From NCBI RefSeq assembly GCF_003363015.1, contig NZ_QRAP01000005.1, positions 248,001-312,000 of the forward strand: a stretch of DNA of 64,000 nucleotides. The letters are read 5' to 3'. Position numbers and translations under genes: made by a program. Shown here one piece after another: positions 44,297-53,260 of the stretch. How positions within the stretch are numbered: the stretch's first letter is position 1; every line of letters starts with the position of its first letter. The stretch is from Enterobacillus tribolii. GTDB taxonomy: Bacteria; Pseudomonadota; Gammaproteobacteria; Enterobacterales; Enterobacteriaceae. The notes beneath the pieces are model-generated. The model searched no databases, was not told where the DNA came from, and saw nothing but the letters and a program-made list of their open reading frames with translations.

Positions 44297-45405
44297 GTAA
44301 CCCTGTTGATGACGGTAAACGTCTTTTTAATCCGTCCCGGCTCAAGCTGGCACGGATCAGACGCAAGCTGACCCTGAAAGAACTGGCAGAACAGATGGGG
44401 CTCTCCAGCCGTATTGTAATTGAGTACGAAAAAGCCTATTGCCTGTACGAACCCACGCCTGAGACGGTCCAAGCGTACGCTAGGGCTCTGAGATATCCAG
44501 AGTCCTTTTTTTTCGGGGATGACGTTGAAGCAATCGATCCACTGACTGTTTCATTTCGTTCTTTACGCACGACAAAAGCCGCCGACCAGCATGCGGCAAT
44601 TGGAGCTGGCGCTTTAGGGGTTATGCTGAGCGAGTATTTCAGCACCCGCTTCACACTGCCGCAGCCTGAACTGCCGAATCTCCGTGGAAGTGAGTCTGAG
44701 ATCGCCGCTCAGGCGGTGCGCGAAGCTTGGGGAATTGGTAAGAAGAGTATCACTAACGTTGTTCATCTTCTGGAGAAACACGGAGTTAAGGTGTTCTGGC
44801 TCTCAGAGGAAACTGCGAGTATCGATGCTTTTTCCTTCTGGAAAGATGATGTCCCTTACATTTTCCTCAACACACGTAAGTCAGGTGAACGTAGCCGCTT
44901 CGATGCGGCACATGAACTCGCTCACCTGGTGCTTCACCGTCATGGTGACGTCAAGGGGCAAGATGCTGAGCGTGAAGCGGATGCATTTGCGTCAGCATTT
45001 CTGATGCCCCCGGAAAACGTAATGGCCGTTAAAATGACGTTCCCGACGTTCGACAAAATTGTGCAGTTGAAATCGCTCTGGAAAGTCTCAGCGATGGCTC
45101 TGATTGTAAGAATGCGAAATCTGAACATGCTGACAGAATGGCAGTATAACAGCCTAATGCGCGATGCGACGGCAAAGGGATATCGCACCGGTGAGCCGGG
45201 AGGAATTGAACGTGAAAGGTCGCTCATTATTGAAAAAATGATGACCGCTTTGGCGGGGAATGGCATTCATCTGACTCAATTGAGTGAAGAGCTTAACGTA
45301 CCTCTGGATGAACTGAGCAGTCTGCTTTACGGTGTGGCAGCAATCAGCGGTGGTAATAGCGGAACCTCAACCTCACTATCCAGGGCCTCGCTCCGTCTGG
45401 TGTGA
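44293..45405 (+). CDS. XRE-type HTH plus ImmA/IrrE (COG2856, M78-like) metallopeptidase
   Basis: A 370-residue protein. Residues about 14-70 are an XRE helix-turn-helix (LKLARIRRKLTLKELAEQMG). Residues about 130-250 are a zinc peptidase domain with HELAH at 207-211 and the third-ligand region EREADAFASAFLMPP. ImmA cleaves a phage-type repressor and IrrE/DdrO systems respond to DNA damage; the likely substrate here is either the coupled upstream protein or its own regulatory region. It ends before a hairpin terminator. The role in defence or element control is inferred. Confidence 0.88.
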   Translation: MSNPVDDGKRLFNPSRLKLARIRRKLTLKELAEQMGLSSRIVIEYEKAYCLYEPTPETVQAYARALRYPESFFFGDDVEAIDPLTVSFRSLRTTKAADQHAAIGAGALGVMLSEYFSTRFTLPQPELPNLRGSESEIAAQAVREAWGIGKKSITNVVHLLEKHGVKVFWLSEETASIDAFSFWKDDVPYIFLNTRKSGERSRFDAAHELAHLVLHRHGDVKGQDAEREADAFASAFLMPPENVMAVKMTFPTFDKIVQLKSLWKVSAMALIVRMRNLNMLTEWQYNSLMRDATAKGYRTGEPGGIERERSLIIEKMMTALAGNGIHLTQLSEELNVPLDELSSLLYGVAAISGGNSGTSTSLSRASLRLV

Positions 45406-45428
45406 AAAGGAAAGCTACTCATGCCTTG

Positions 45429-45455
45429 AGCCGCTAGAGGTAGTCTTTAGCGGCT
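45429..45455 (+). terminator. Terminator after the XRE/ImmA gene
   Basis: A perfect 8-bp stem (45429-45436 with 45448-45455) with an 11-base loop, followed by TATTATTG. It lies 24 bases past the stop of the peptidase gene and separates the gene pair from the rest of the cassette. Confidence 0.6.
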
Positions 45456-45541
45456 TATTATTGATCGTCAGTGGACTCACGCTGTCATGCTTCTGAGCAG
45501 TAACCTTCATATTCAATGTTCGCCGCATTCTTATCCATAAT

Positions 45542-45745
45542 TTACTCGCCTTCAGCCGTGTCGAAACTTTTGCTGTTCGGCAGTGTTTCGATTTCGTGAT
45601 GTAGGTAAACATGTAGATGTTATTGGAGTACACACAAAGTCCGACCGCTTGCCATGGTTGTCTGTTCTGGGTTGCTCATCGTTATACGCCCTGCATTGGT
45701 GTTAAACGCAGTGAGGGTAATCCACATCAACAAAACATTTTTCAT
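45542..45745 (-). pseudogene. Frameshifted small secreted-protein gene
   Basis: On the minus strand a signal-peptide-like start (MKNVLLMWITLTAFNTNAG, with an extra Met before it) runs into GRTLC and stops. The next frame continues VYSNNIYMFTYITKSKHC, and a third frame gives PNSKSFDTAEGE and a stop. Joining them needs a 2-base change in a TG repeat near 45633 and a 1-base change after KHC. The composite would be a roughly 70-residue secreted protein with two Cys. I do not recognise the family. Could also be chance, though the signal peptide argues against that. Confidence 0.35.
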
Positions 45746-45907
45746 CATTTGTGAAGCCTCGTTTGAAGTGGATTTCAGTCGTCTTTCAATAAACGGCGTA
45801 TTTAGGATGCACCTCAATTATCTATCCGCAAAAACAATCGATACTGTATTCTTTATCGATAAAATCTATTAAAAATCACAATAGAAACTACATACGGAAA
45901 AGTGAAA

Positions 45908-46165
45908 ATGCGAAAAATCATAGCGTTGTCTCTGGTATTTACTTCATTTGCATCAACCGCTGGTGGTATATCTTCAGGCGAAATCCAGCCATATCCTGAT
46001 TACTTGGCGGCTTATATCAAAGCAGTGGTTACAGCCAGTTGCGACCAAGTGCTGGAAGATTGTGGTAAAAACTCTATTGATAGAGCCATCAAGTCCATTA
46101 GCGCTATCGCCACGAAAGGAATGGCCACCAACACAGAAAGCTACTACGTGACCTCCCCCCTTTAA
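45908..46165 (+). CDS. Small secreted or periplasmic protein of unknown function
   Basis: An 85-residue protein with a clear signal peptide (MRKIIALSLVFTSFASTAG) and a mature part with two Cys nine residues apart (SCDQVLEDCGK) and a possible amphipathic helix. I chose the ATG at 45908; a GTG two codons earlier also reads. Size, signal peptide and paired Cys are reminiscent of periplasmic immunity proteins, but no effector gene is next to it and I do not recognise the sequence. Confidence 0.55.
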   Translation: MRKIIALSLVFTSFASTAGGISSGEIQPYPDYLAAYIKAVVTASCDQVLEDCGKNSIDRAIKSISAIATKGMATNTESYYVTSPL

Positions 46166-46349
46166 ACAGGACAAGTGGATACGCGAAAAAAACCACCTGA
46201 AGGTAGTCTGAAATGAAGGCTGTAGCGATTGCCACGCTTTAGGATGTTGGGGATAGAACAGCCGTTGGTGTGCCTCGTTTGTATCACAGTCTGTGTCACA
46301 TTTTCACCTATGAAGGCCTGAGACACACCAACGCATTGTTTTACAAAGA

Positions 46350-46728
<379 letters not shown>

Positions 46729-46760
46729 GGCGCGGATAATAGGCCATAATGGCCGGTTTG

Positions 46761-47624
46761 TCACGCCTCCGCCTGTTCAAGCGCGTATTTATACAACGCA
46801 TTCTTTTTCACGCCGTGGATTTCCGCCGCCAGCGCCGCCGCCTTCTTCAGCGGCAACTCCTGTTGTAACAGCGCCAGCGTACGCAGCGCTTCAGCCGGCA
46901 GCGCGCCCTCGTCCGGCTGATGACCTTCGACGATCAGCACCATCTCCCCGCGGCGGCGCACCTCATCTTCCTGCACCCACGCCAGCAGTTCACCTACCGG
47001 CGCGCCGTGAATACTTTCCCAGGTTTTGGTCAGCTCCCGCGCCAGCACCACGTAACGCGACGCGCCCCAGACCGCAACCATGTCTTCCAGGCTATCGAGC
47101 AGACGATGGGTGGATTCATAAAAAATCAGGGTACGCGGCTCTTCGGTCAGCGCCCGCAGCGTATCGCAGCGCGCTTTGGTTTTCGCCGGCAGGAAGCCCT
47201 CGTAACAGAAACGATCGGACGCCATCCCCGAAGCGCAAAGCGCGGTAATCGCCGCGCAGGCGCCCGGCAGCGGGATCACCCGCACGCCGGCCTCGCGGCA
47301 GCGCCGCACCAGATGATAGCCGGGATCGTTAATCAGCGGCGTTCCGGCATCCGACACCAGGGCGATACTCTGCCCCTCCTGCAATTTCGCCAGCAGTTGA
47401 TCGGCCTTTTGCTGTTCGTTGTGATCGTGCAGCGCAAACAGCCGGGCGTTTATCGCAAAGTGTTGCAGCAGCAATCCGGTATGGCGGGTATCCTCCGCTG
47501 CGATCAGGTCCACCGCCTTCAGCGTTTCCAGGGCGCGGTGAGTAATATCGCCAAGATTGCCGATCGGCGTAGGCACGATATACAGCGCGGCGGAGGGTGT
47601 TAATTCCTGTTCGTCATGTTTCAT
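46761..47624 (-). CDS. rsmI: 16S rRNA (cytidine(1402)-2'-O)-methyltransferase
   Basis: A 287-residue tetrapyrrole-methylase-fold enzyme that 2'-O-methylates C1402 of 16S rRNA using SAM. The N-terminal [20 protein letters not shown], the [14 protein letters not shown] segment and the [16 protein letters not shown] motif are diagnostic. It is divergent from lpoA across a 68-base gap, the normal enteric arrangement. Confidence 0.97.
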   Translation of the reverse strand: MKHDEQELTPSAALYIVPTPIGNLGDITHRALETLKAVDLIAAEDTRHTGLLLQHFAINARLFALHDHNEQQKADQLLAKLQEGQSIALVSDAGTPLINDPGYHLVRRCREAGVRVIPLPGACAAITALCASGMASDRFCYEGFLPAKTKARCDTLRALTEEPRTLIFYESTHRLLDSLEDMVAVWGASRYVVLARELTKTWESIHGAPVGELLAWVQEDEVRRRGEMVLIVEGHQPDEGALPAEALRTLALLQQELPLKKAAALAAEIHGVKKNALYKYALEQAEA

Positions 47625-47692
47625 GGTTTCATCCGGTGTGCCGATGATTTAATATTGAGCATCTTAAGAAAATAGCATCGGATGATACAACA

Positions 47693-49789
47693 ATGCTCCC
47701 CACAACCCTAATGCGCGGTAAAGCGGGTAAATGGATCCCACTCGTTCTCGCGGCCATGATCATGAGCGCCTGTACCGTACCTAAACAGGCCTCTTCACCG
47801 GCAAACGTTCAGGCTGAGGCAACCGCTTCGTCCGACTACTATCTGCAACAGATGCAGCAAAGCAGTGATGATCAAAAGACCAACTGGCAGTTACTGGCGA
47901 TTCGCGCTTCCCTGCGTGAAGGCAAACTGCCCCAGGCCACCCAGTTACTGGGCTCGCTGCCCCAGAACATGACCAACGTACAGCTTCAGGAGCAGCAGTT
48001 GCTGAACGCCGAGCTGAACGTGGCGCAGAAAAACTTCTCCGCCGTGTTTACCCTGTTGGGGAAACTCAGCCCGCGCAACCTCAGCGATGCTCAGCAGCAG
48101 CGTTACTACCAGGCGATGATCGATGCCAGCCAGGGACGCCCCTCGCTGACGCTGATCCGCGCCTATATCGCACAGGAGCCGCTGTTGCCGGAAGCGAAGG
48201 CCCACCAGAAAAACATCGACGCCACCTGGACGACGCTGACGCGGCTGAACCAGAAAGATTTCAGCAGCCTGATGATTAACGCCGATGAAAATGTCCTTCA
48301 GGGATGGCTGGATCTGTTGCGTGTTTATCAGGATAACCGTCAGGACCCGGCAATGCTCAAAGCCGGCATCAAAGACTGGCAAACCCGTTACCCGCAAAAC
48401 CCGGCGGCAACCACGCTGCCCACCCAGCTGGATAACATTCTGAATTTCCGCGCCGCATCGACGGAAAGCATTGCCCTGATACTGCCGATGAACGGCCAGG
48501 CGCAGGTTTACGCCAACGCGATTCAGGCTGGCTTTAATGATGCCAAAAACGGCCTGATGAGTCAGATTCCGGCGCCGCAGCCGCAGGCCGTACCGGACGC
48601 AGCGCCAACGCAAGATCCCGCCGCACCGGCGCAAGAGCCGGCACCTGTCTCTGCGGACAATAGCAGCGATCCCAACGCTAACGGCGCAGTCAGCCCCAGC
48701 GCCCAGCCTGAAGCCGCACCGGCAGAAACCGCGCCATCTGCAACCGAACAACAGCAAGACACGCAGCCCGCACCGGCGCCACAGCCCGTGCTGACGCCGG
48801 CGCCAGCCAACGCCGCCACGCAGGTCAGAGTGTATGACTCCACCTCTCAGCCGCTTTCCGCGCTGCTGGATCAGGCGCAGAAAGACGGCGCCACGCTGGT
48901 GATCGGTCCGCTGCTGAAAAACGACGTCGATGCCCTGCACAATCTCAGCACGCCGCTGAACGTTTTGGCGCTGAACCAAACCGAAAACGTGCAGAATAAT
49001 CCGAATATTTGCTATTTCGCCCTTTCCCCGGAAAACGAGGCGCGCGATGCGGCCAAGCACATCTGGGATCAGGGGAAACGTGCGCCGCTGGTGCTGGTGC
49101 CGCGTGGCGCGTTCGGCGATCGCGTTGCCAAAGCCTTTGCTGCCGAATGGCAGGCGCTGGGCGGGCAAACCGTATTGCAGCAAAGCTTCGGCTCCAAGAA
49201 CGAGCTGCAGGGCTCGATTAACGGCGGCGGCGGTATCCGTCTGACCGGCCAGCCGATTTTCGTGGCGCCCGATGCCTCGAAATCCGTCACCGTTGCCGGG
49301 CTGACCATTCCCGCACCAATTGACCCTGTGGTACCCGCCACATCAAACGGACGCGTTGACGCCGCCTATATCGCCGCAACCCAGGGCGAGCTGACCATCA
49401 TCAAGCCGATGATCGACCTCGCTAACGGTTCGCACAGCGGCGTGGCGCTGTACGCCAGCTCGCGCAGCTATCAGGCCGGCGCCGGCCCGGATTTCCGTCT
49501 GGAGATGGACGGCATCCAGTTCAGCGATATTCCGCTGCTGTCAGGTACTAACCCGGCGTTGATGCGTTATGCCGCCGGCAAGATGCGCAACGACTATTCG
49601 CTGGTGCGGCTGTACGCCATGGGCGCCGACGCCTGGAGCCTGGCCAATCATTTCTCCCAGATGCGCCAGATCCCCGGCTTCCAGATCAACGGTGAAACCG
49701 GCGTGCTGAGCGCCGACAGCAACTGCGTTATCAACCGGAAACTGCCTTGGCTACAGTATCGTCAGGGTTCCATCGTACCGGTTCAGTAA
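47693..49789 (+). CDS. lpoA: Outer-membrane lipoprotein activator of PBP1a
   Basis: A 698-residue lipoprotein that spans the periplasm to stimulate PBP1a peptidoglycan synthesis. The signal peptide ends in a lipobox (MIMSAC). The TPR-like N-domain contains [20 protein letters not shown], a long Pro/Ala/Gln-rich linker lies about residues 295-380, and the C-domain has a periplasmic-binding-protein fold ([23 protein letters not shown]). E. coli LpoA is 678 residues; the excess is mainly in the linker. The 3' end overlaps yraN by 43 bases. Confidence 0.96.
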   Translation: MLPTTLMRGKAGKWIPLVLAAMIMSACTVPKQASSPANVQAEATASSDYYLQQMQQSSDDQKTNWQLLAIRASLREGKLPQATQLLGSLPQNMTNVQLQEQQLLNAELNVAQKNFSAVFTLLGKLSPRNLSDAQQQRYYQAMIDASQGRPSLTLIRAYIAQEPLLPEAKAHQKNIDATWTTLTRLNQKDFSSLMINADENVLQGWLDLLRVYQDNRQDPAMLKAGIKDWQTRYPQNPAATTLPTQLDNILNFRAASTESIALILPMNGQAQVYANAIQAGFNDAKNGLMSQIPAPQPQAVPDAAPTQDPAAPAQEPAPVSADNSSDPNANGAVSPSAQPEAAPAETAPSATEQQQDTQPAPAPQPVLTPAPANAATQVRVYDSTSQPLSALLDQAQKDGATLVIGPLLKNDVDALHNLSTPLNVLALNQTENVQNNPNICYFALSPENEARDAAKHIWDQGKRAPLVLVPRGAFGDRVAKAFAAEWQALGGQTVLQQSFGSKNELQGSINGGGGIRLTGQPIFVAPDASKSVTVAGLTIPAPIDPVVPATSNGRVDAAYIAATQGELTIIKPMIDLANGSHSGVALYASSRSYQAGAGPDFRLEMDGIQFSDIPLLSGTNPALMRYAAGKMRNDYSLVRLYAMGADAWSLANHFSQMRQIPGFQINGETGVLSADSNCVINRKLPWLQYRQGSIVPVQ

Positions 49790-50142
49790 CCGGCTCCCGG
49801 CAAACCGGCGCACGTTATGAAGAAACGGCGCGCCGGTTTCTGGAAAAACAAGGGCTGCGCTTTTATGCGGCCAACGTCACCCTGCGTGGCGGCGAGCTGG
49901 ATCTCATCATGCGCGACGGCGATACCTGGGTATTTGTCGAAGTGCGTTACCGGAAATCCTCACGCTACGGCGATGCCGCCGCCTCCGTCGATTATCGCAA
50001 GCAGCAACGGTTATTACGCAGCGCGGCCCTGTGGCTTGCCGGGCAAGGCGGAAGCTTCGCCACCACCGACTGTCGTTTTGATGTTTTCGCCATTACCGGT
50101 AGCCAGCTACAATGGCTGCCTAACGCATTTGCAGCGGAATGA
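49747..50142 (+). CDS. yraN: UPF0102 family protein YraN
   Basis: A 131-residue protein of the UPF0102 family, with an endonuclease-like fold and unknown cellular role. Its core [22 protein letters not shown] carries the acidic and Lys/Arg residues of the restriction-endonuclease-like motif. No ATG lies before this conserved core, so the TTG at 49747, which reproduces the E. coli length of 131, is the probable start; it lies inside the lpoA reading frame. Confidence 0.9.
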   Translation: MATVSSGFHRTGSVTGSRQTGARYEETARRFLEKQGLRFYAANVTLRGGELDLIMRDGDTWVFVEVRYRKSSRYGDAAASVDYRKQQRLLRSAALWLAGQGGSFATTDCRFDVFAITGSQLQWLPNAFAAE

Positions 50143-50223
50143 TATTTGTCATTGAAGGGCACTCGTCACTGCCGCTGAAGAACCACATCGTCCCTGTGTG
50201 ACGACCCAATGGACCCTTTTACC

Positions 50224-50814
50224 GTGCTGGAAAGAATTAAAGCCTGTTTTACCGAAAGCATTCAGACCCAGATCGCAGCGGCGGAAGCCTTGCCTGACGC
50301 CATCTCCCGCGCAGCGATGACGCTGGTGCAGTCATTGCTTAACGGCAATAAAATCCTGTGCTGCGGTAACGGCACCTCCGCGGCCAATGCCCAGCATTTC
50401 GCCGCCAGCCTGATTAACCGCTACGAAACGGAGCGACCCAGCTTACCCGCGATCGCACTTAGCGCGGATAATGTTGTCTTAACGGCGATAGGCAATGATC
50501 GTCTGCATGATGAGATTTATGCCAAGCAGGTTCGGGCGCTGGGCCATAACGGCGACGTCCTGCTGGCGATTTCAACCCGCGGCAACAGCCGGGACATCGT
50601 GAAGGCGGTAGAAGCTGCCGTGACGCGCGACATGACCATCGTGGCGCTGACGGGCTACGACGGCGGGGAGCTGGCCGGATTGCTCGGGCAGCAGGATGTG
50701 GAAATCCGCATCCCTTCGCACCGCAGCGCGCGCATTCAGGAAATGCACATGCTGACCGTCAATTGCCTGTGCGATCTTATTGATAATACGTTATTCCCCC
50801 ATCAGGATGAGTAA
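50224..50814 (+). CDS. diaA: DnaA initiator-associating protein
   Basis: A 196-residue SIS-domain protein that forms homotetramers and promotes DnaA assembly at oriC. The sequence is nearly identical to recalled E. coli DiaA ([39 protein letters not shown]). I chose the GTG at 50224 because it gives the family length and begins LERIKACF; an upstream ATG at 50209 would add five residues. Neither has a good ribosome site. Confidence 0.95.
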   Translation: MLERIKACFTESIQTQIAAAEALPDAISRAAMTLVQSLLNGNKILCCGNGTSAANAQHFAASLINRYETERPSLPAIALSADNVVLTAIGNDRLHDEIYAKQVRALGHNGDVLLAISTRGNSRDIVKAVEAAVTRDMTIVALTGYDGGELAGLLGQQDVEIRIPSHRSARIQEMHMLTVNCLCDLIDNTLFPHQDE

Positions 50815-50824
50815 AGGAGTTCAG

Positions 50825-51418
50825 ATGACAATTCGTTTCCCGCTAACCCTACGTTCCCCGCTGATTGTTGTACTCAGCGCGCTACTGTTGCAGGGCTGCG
50901 TTGCGGCAGCCGTGGTGGGAACCGCGGCAGTGGCGACCAAATCGGCCACCGATCCCCGCACGGTAGGGACGCAGGTGGATGACGGTACGCTGGAGGCCCG
51001 CGTCTCTAACGCCATCAGTAAGGATGAACAATTGAAGAAAGAAGCCCGCATCGTCACCACCGCCTATCAGGGCCGGGTGCTGCTGACCGGGCAGGCGCCT
51101 TCGACGGAGCTGTCTAATCGCGCCAAACAGATTGCGCTGGGCGTGGACGGCACCAGTGAGGTTTACAACGAGATTCGTCAGGGTCAGCCGGTCGGGTTGG
51201 GAACCGCATCCAGCGACACCTGGATTACCACCAAGGTGCGCTCGCAGTTGCTGACCAGCGATCAGGTGAAATCGTCAAACGTGAAGGTCACCACGGAGAA
51301 CGGCGAAGTCTTCCTGCTGGGGCTGGTAACGCAGGCGGAAGGCCAGGCGGCGGCGAAAACGGCCAGCCAGGTCAGCGGCGTGAAACACGTGACGACGGCG
51401 TTTACCATCGTTAAGTGA
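50825..51418 (+). CDS. dolP: Outer-membrane lipoprotein with two BON domains
   Basis: A 197-residue lipoprotein (formerly YraP) that supports outer-membrane integrity and the BAM machinery. The signal peptide ends in the lipobox LLQGC, and two BON domains follow (VSNAISKDEQLKKEARIV... and VRSQLLTSDQVKSSNVKV...). It follows diaA by 10 bases with a GGAG site, and a strong terminator follows. Confidence 0.95.
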   Translation: MTIRFPLTLRSPLIVVLSALLLQGCVAAAVVGTAAVATKSATDPRTVGTQVDDGTLEARVSNAISKDEQLKKEARIVTTAYQGRVLLTGQAPSTELSNRAKQIALGVDGTSEVYNEIRQGQPVGLGTASSDTWITTKVRSQLLTSDQVKSSNVKVTTENGEVFLLGLVTQAEGQAAAKTASQVSGVKHVTTAFTIVK

Positions 51419-51431
51419 TGTGACACGTCAG

Positions 51432-51457
51432 AAAAAGGCGGCTGCGGCCGCCTTTTT
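51432..51457 (+). terminator. Terminator of the lpoA-yraN-diaA-dolP unit
   Basis: A perfect 11-bp stem (51432-51442 with 51447-51457), a 4-nt loop and a run of five T at its end. It also serves the convergent mtgA gene, as the reverse strand carries the same structure with a T-run. Confidence 0.93.
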
Positions 51458-51477
51458 CATATTCAGGTTCCGGCGGC

Positions 51478-52203
51478 TTACAGCTTATTCGCCTGCAGAT
51501 ATTGTTCCCCACCCAGCTGATCCATTTGTCTCAGGATCCATTGCTGCCGCCGCAGTACGTACCCCGACGGATTTTTTGCCTGATAACGGATCGGGTTTGG
51601 CAACACCGCCGCCAGCAACGCGGCCTGAGAGCGCGTAAGGCGCTTGGCGGGGCGGTTGAAGTAACGCTGCGCCGCTTCCTCTACCCCAAAAATACCCGGC
51701 CCGAACTCTGCAATATTCAGGTAAACGGTAAGAATGCGGCGTTTGGTCCAGGCTACCTCCATGCCTGCCGTCAGCACAGCCTCCAACCCCTTGCGGACCC
51801 AGCTGCGCCCGTCCCACAAGAACAGATTCTTCGCCGTTTGCTGGGAAATGGTGGACGCGCCGCGCACTGAACCGCCGCGTTCGTTGTGATCCAGGGCGGA
51901 TTCAATCGCCGCCACGTCAAAACCCCAGTGCTGCGGGAATTTTTGATCCTCTGCGGCGATCACCGCCAGCGCCATCGCCGGCGCGATGTCATCCATGGAC
52001 ACCCAATCCTGGTGCGCGATATAGCTGAAGTTACCCTTCAGCCAGGCGCCGATCTGGCGTTCCACCATCACGGCGGAAAAAGGAACCGGCAGAAAGGCGA
52101 ATACCACCAGTCCTGCCAGCCACGCGCCCACGACGGTCAGGAGCAGACGGCCACCCCAACGGCGGATAGCGCCCGTCATGCCCTTGCCACGGCTTTTCCT
52201 CAT
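51478..52203 (-). CDS. mtgA: Monofunctional biosynthetic peptidoglycan transglycosylase
   Basis: A 241-residue inner-membrane glycosyltransferase (GT51) that polymerises lipid II. One membrane anchor (about 17-40) precedes the catalytic motif [12 protein letters not shown] with Glu85, then [16 protein letters not shown] and RKGLEA...[10 protein letters not shown], the conserved GT51 blocks. Its start overlaps the elbB stop by 4 bases, so it is co-transcribed with elbB. Confidence 0.96.
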   Translation of the reverse strand: MRKSRGKGMTGAIRRWGGRLLLTVVGAWLAGLVVFAFLPVPFSAVMVERQIGAWLKGNFSYIAHQDWVSMDDIAPAMALAVIAAEDQKFPQHWGFDVAAIESALDHNERGGSVRGASTISQQTAKNLFLWDGRSWVRKGLEAVLTAGMEVAWTKRRILTVYLNIAEFGPGIFGVEEAAQRYFNRPAKRLTRSQAALLAAVLPNPIRYQAKNPSGYVLRRQQWILRQMDQLGGEQYLQANKL

Positions 52204-52853
52204 TCAGTCAGTTCCAGCACCCGGGCGACCAGCTTTTCGATCCCCTGTGCGGCTTCGCCGATGGACTGCGCCAGCATGTAGGCGGGCGTCGTCACCACTT
52301 TATTGTCCAGATCGACCACGATGTCATCCACCGGGCACACCACGTGTTCACCGCCCATCGCCTCAATCGCTTCCGCGGTGTCGGGATCGTTGCCGATCGT
52401 CAGACGAACATGCTGATCGAGCAGCCGGGGCAGCAGGGCCGGCGCGATGCAGATGAAGCCCAGCGGCTTACCCGCCATATACAGCTGCTGCACCAGCCCC
52501 TTCAGCTCAGGATCAACGGAACACTCCGCGCCCTGCGTGGCGAAGGTGCTGAGGTTCTTCGCCGCGCCGAATCCGCCCGGCACGATCAACGCATCCAGTT
52601 CCGCCGCGTCAGCCTGTGACAACGGTTTAATATCGCCACGAGCGATCCTCGCCGCTTCCGTCAGGATATTGCGGCTTTCCGGACTCACCTCGCCGGATAA
52701 ATGATTAATAACGTGCATCTGTGGCTTGTCCGGCGCAAAGATTTTCACCTTCGCACCGGCGCGATCGAGCGCCAGCAGCGTAATGACCGATTCATGGATC
52801 TCCGCACCGTCGAAAACGCCGCAACCACTCAGAACTACGCCTACTTGTTTCAT
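52200..52853 (-). CDS. elbB: Glyoxalase-like DJ-1/PfpI family protein ElbB
   Basis: A 217-residue class I glutamine-amidotransferase-like (DJ-1/PfpI) protein. It contains [32 protein letters not shown] and [13 protein letters not shown]. coli ElbB has been assigned glyoxalase activity. The ATG at 52853 gives exactly the E. coli length; the longer frame has no support. It is upstream of mtgA in the usual elbB-mtgA operon. Confidence 0.95.
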   Translation of the reverse strand: MKQVGVVLSGCGVFDGAEIHESVITLLALDRAGAKVKIFAPDKPQMHVINHLSGEVSPESRNILTEAARIARGDIKPLSQADAAELDALIVPGGFGAAKNLSTFATQGAECSVDPELKGLVQQLYMAGKPLGFICIAPALLPRLLDQHVRLTIGNDPDTAEAIEAMGGEHVVCPVDDIVVDLDNKVVTTPAYMLAQSIGEAAQGIEKLVARVLELTE

Positions 52854-53137
52854 AAAATATCTCCCACCGCCGAACAATTCGTTACGTTTTACGTATCTTC
52901 TTCCGGCTAATTTGGTTAAATATCAACCGCCAGTTGTTCTTCATCAATGATTAAAAACATTGTTTTATCAATGATACTTGCACTAAGAAAGCTAACGGTG
53001 TGTAATAAGTAAAATTAGTTATGTCAATTACTAAAAGCACCCTGTTGGCAAACACTAATCCAGGTCACACATTTTGATGAATCTTGTAACAAAATCGCTT
53101 ACATTTGGTATGTTGGATCAGGTTTCATAAGCACTCA

Positions 53138-53260
53138 TTAGCGATGTTTACGCAAAACGTCACGAAGATTCTTAAAAGAACCTATCATGCGTAGACAACA
53201 CAGTTTCCCTGGTGTTGGCGCAGTAGTTGCGCACCCCGGCTAGTCCGGGGTCATTTTTTT
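53138..53260 (+). ncRNA. arcZ: ArcZ small regulatory RNA
   Basis: An Hfq-dependent trans-acting sRNA of about 120 nt encoded opposite the arcB 3' end, as in E. coli. The 3' half is nearly identical to recalled ArcZ: the seed region TTTCCCTGGTGTTGGCGCAG (about 53203-53222), TTGCGCACCCCGG, a hairpin (CCCCGG-CTAG-CCGGGG type) and an eight-T tail at 53254-53261. The 5' half has diverged, so the 5' end is approximate. In E. coli it activates rpoS and represses motility and other mRNAs. The region 52854-53137 should contain its promoter and that of elbB. Confidence 0.9.

Noticed and set aside
43260-46324. Prophage or complete integrative element at rnpB
   Set aside because: No integrase, excisionase or phage structural gene is present between the repeats; only the unknown/ImmA pair and small genes are seen.
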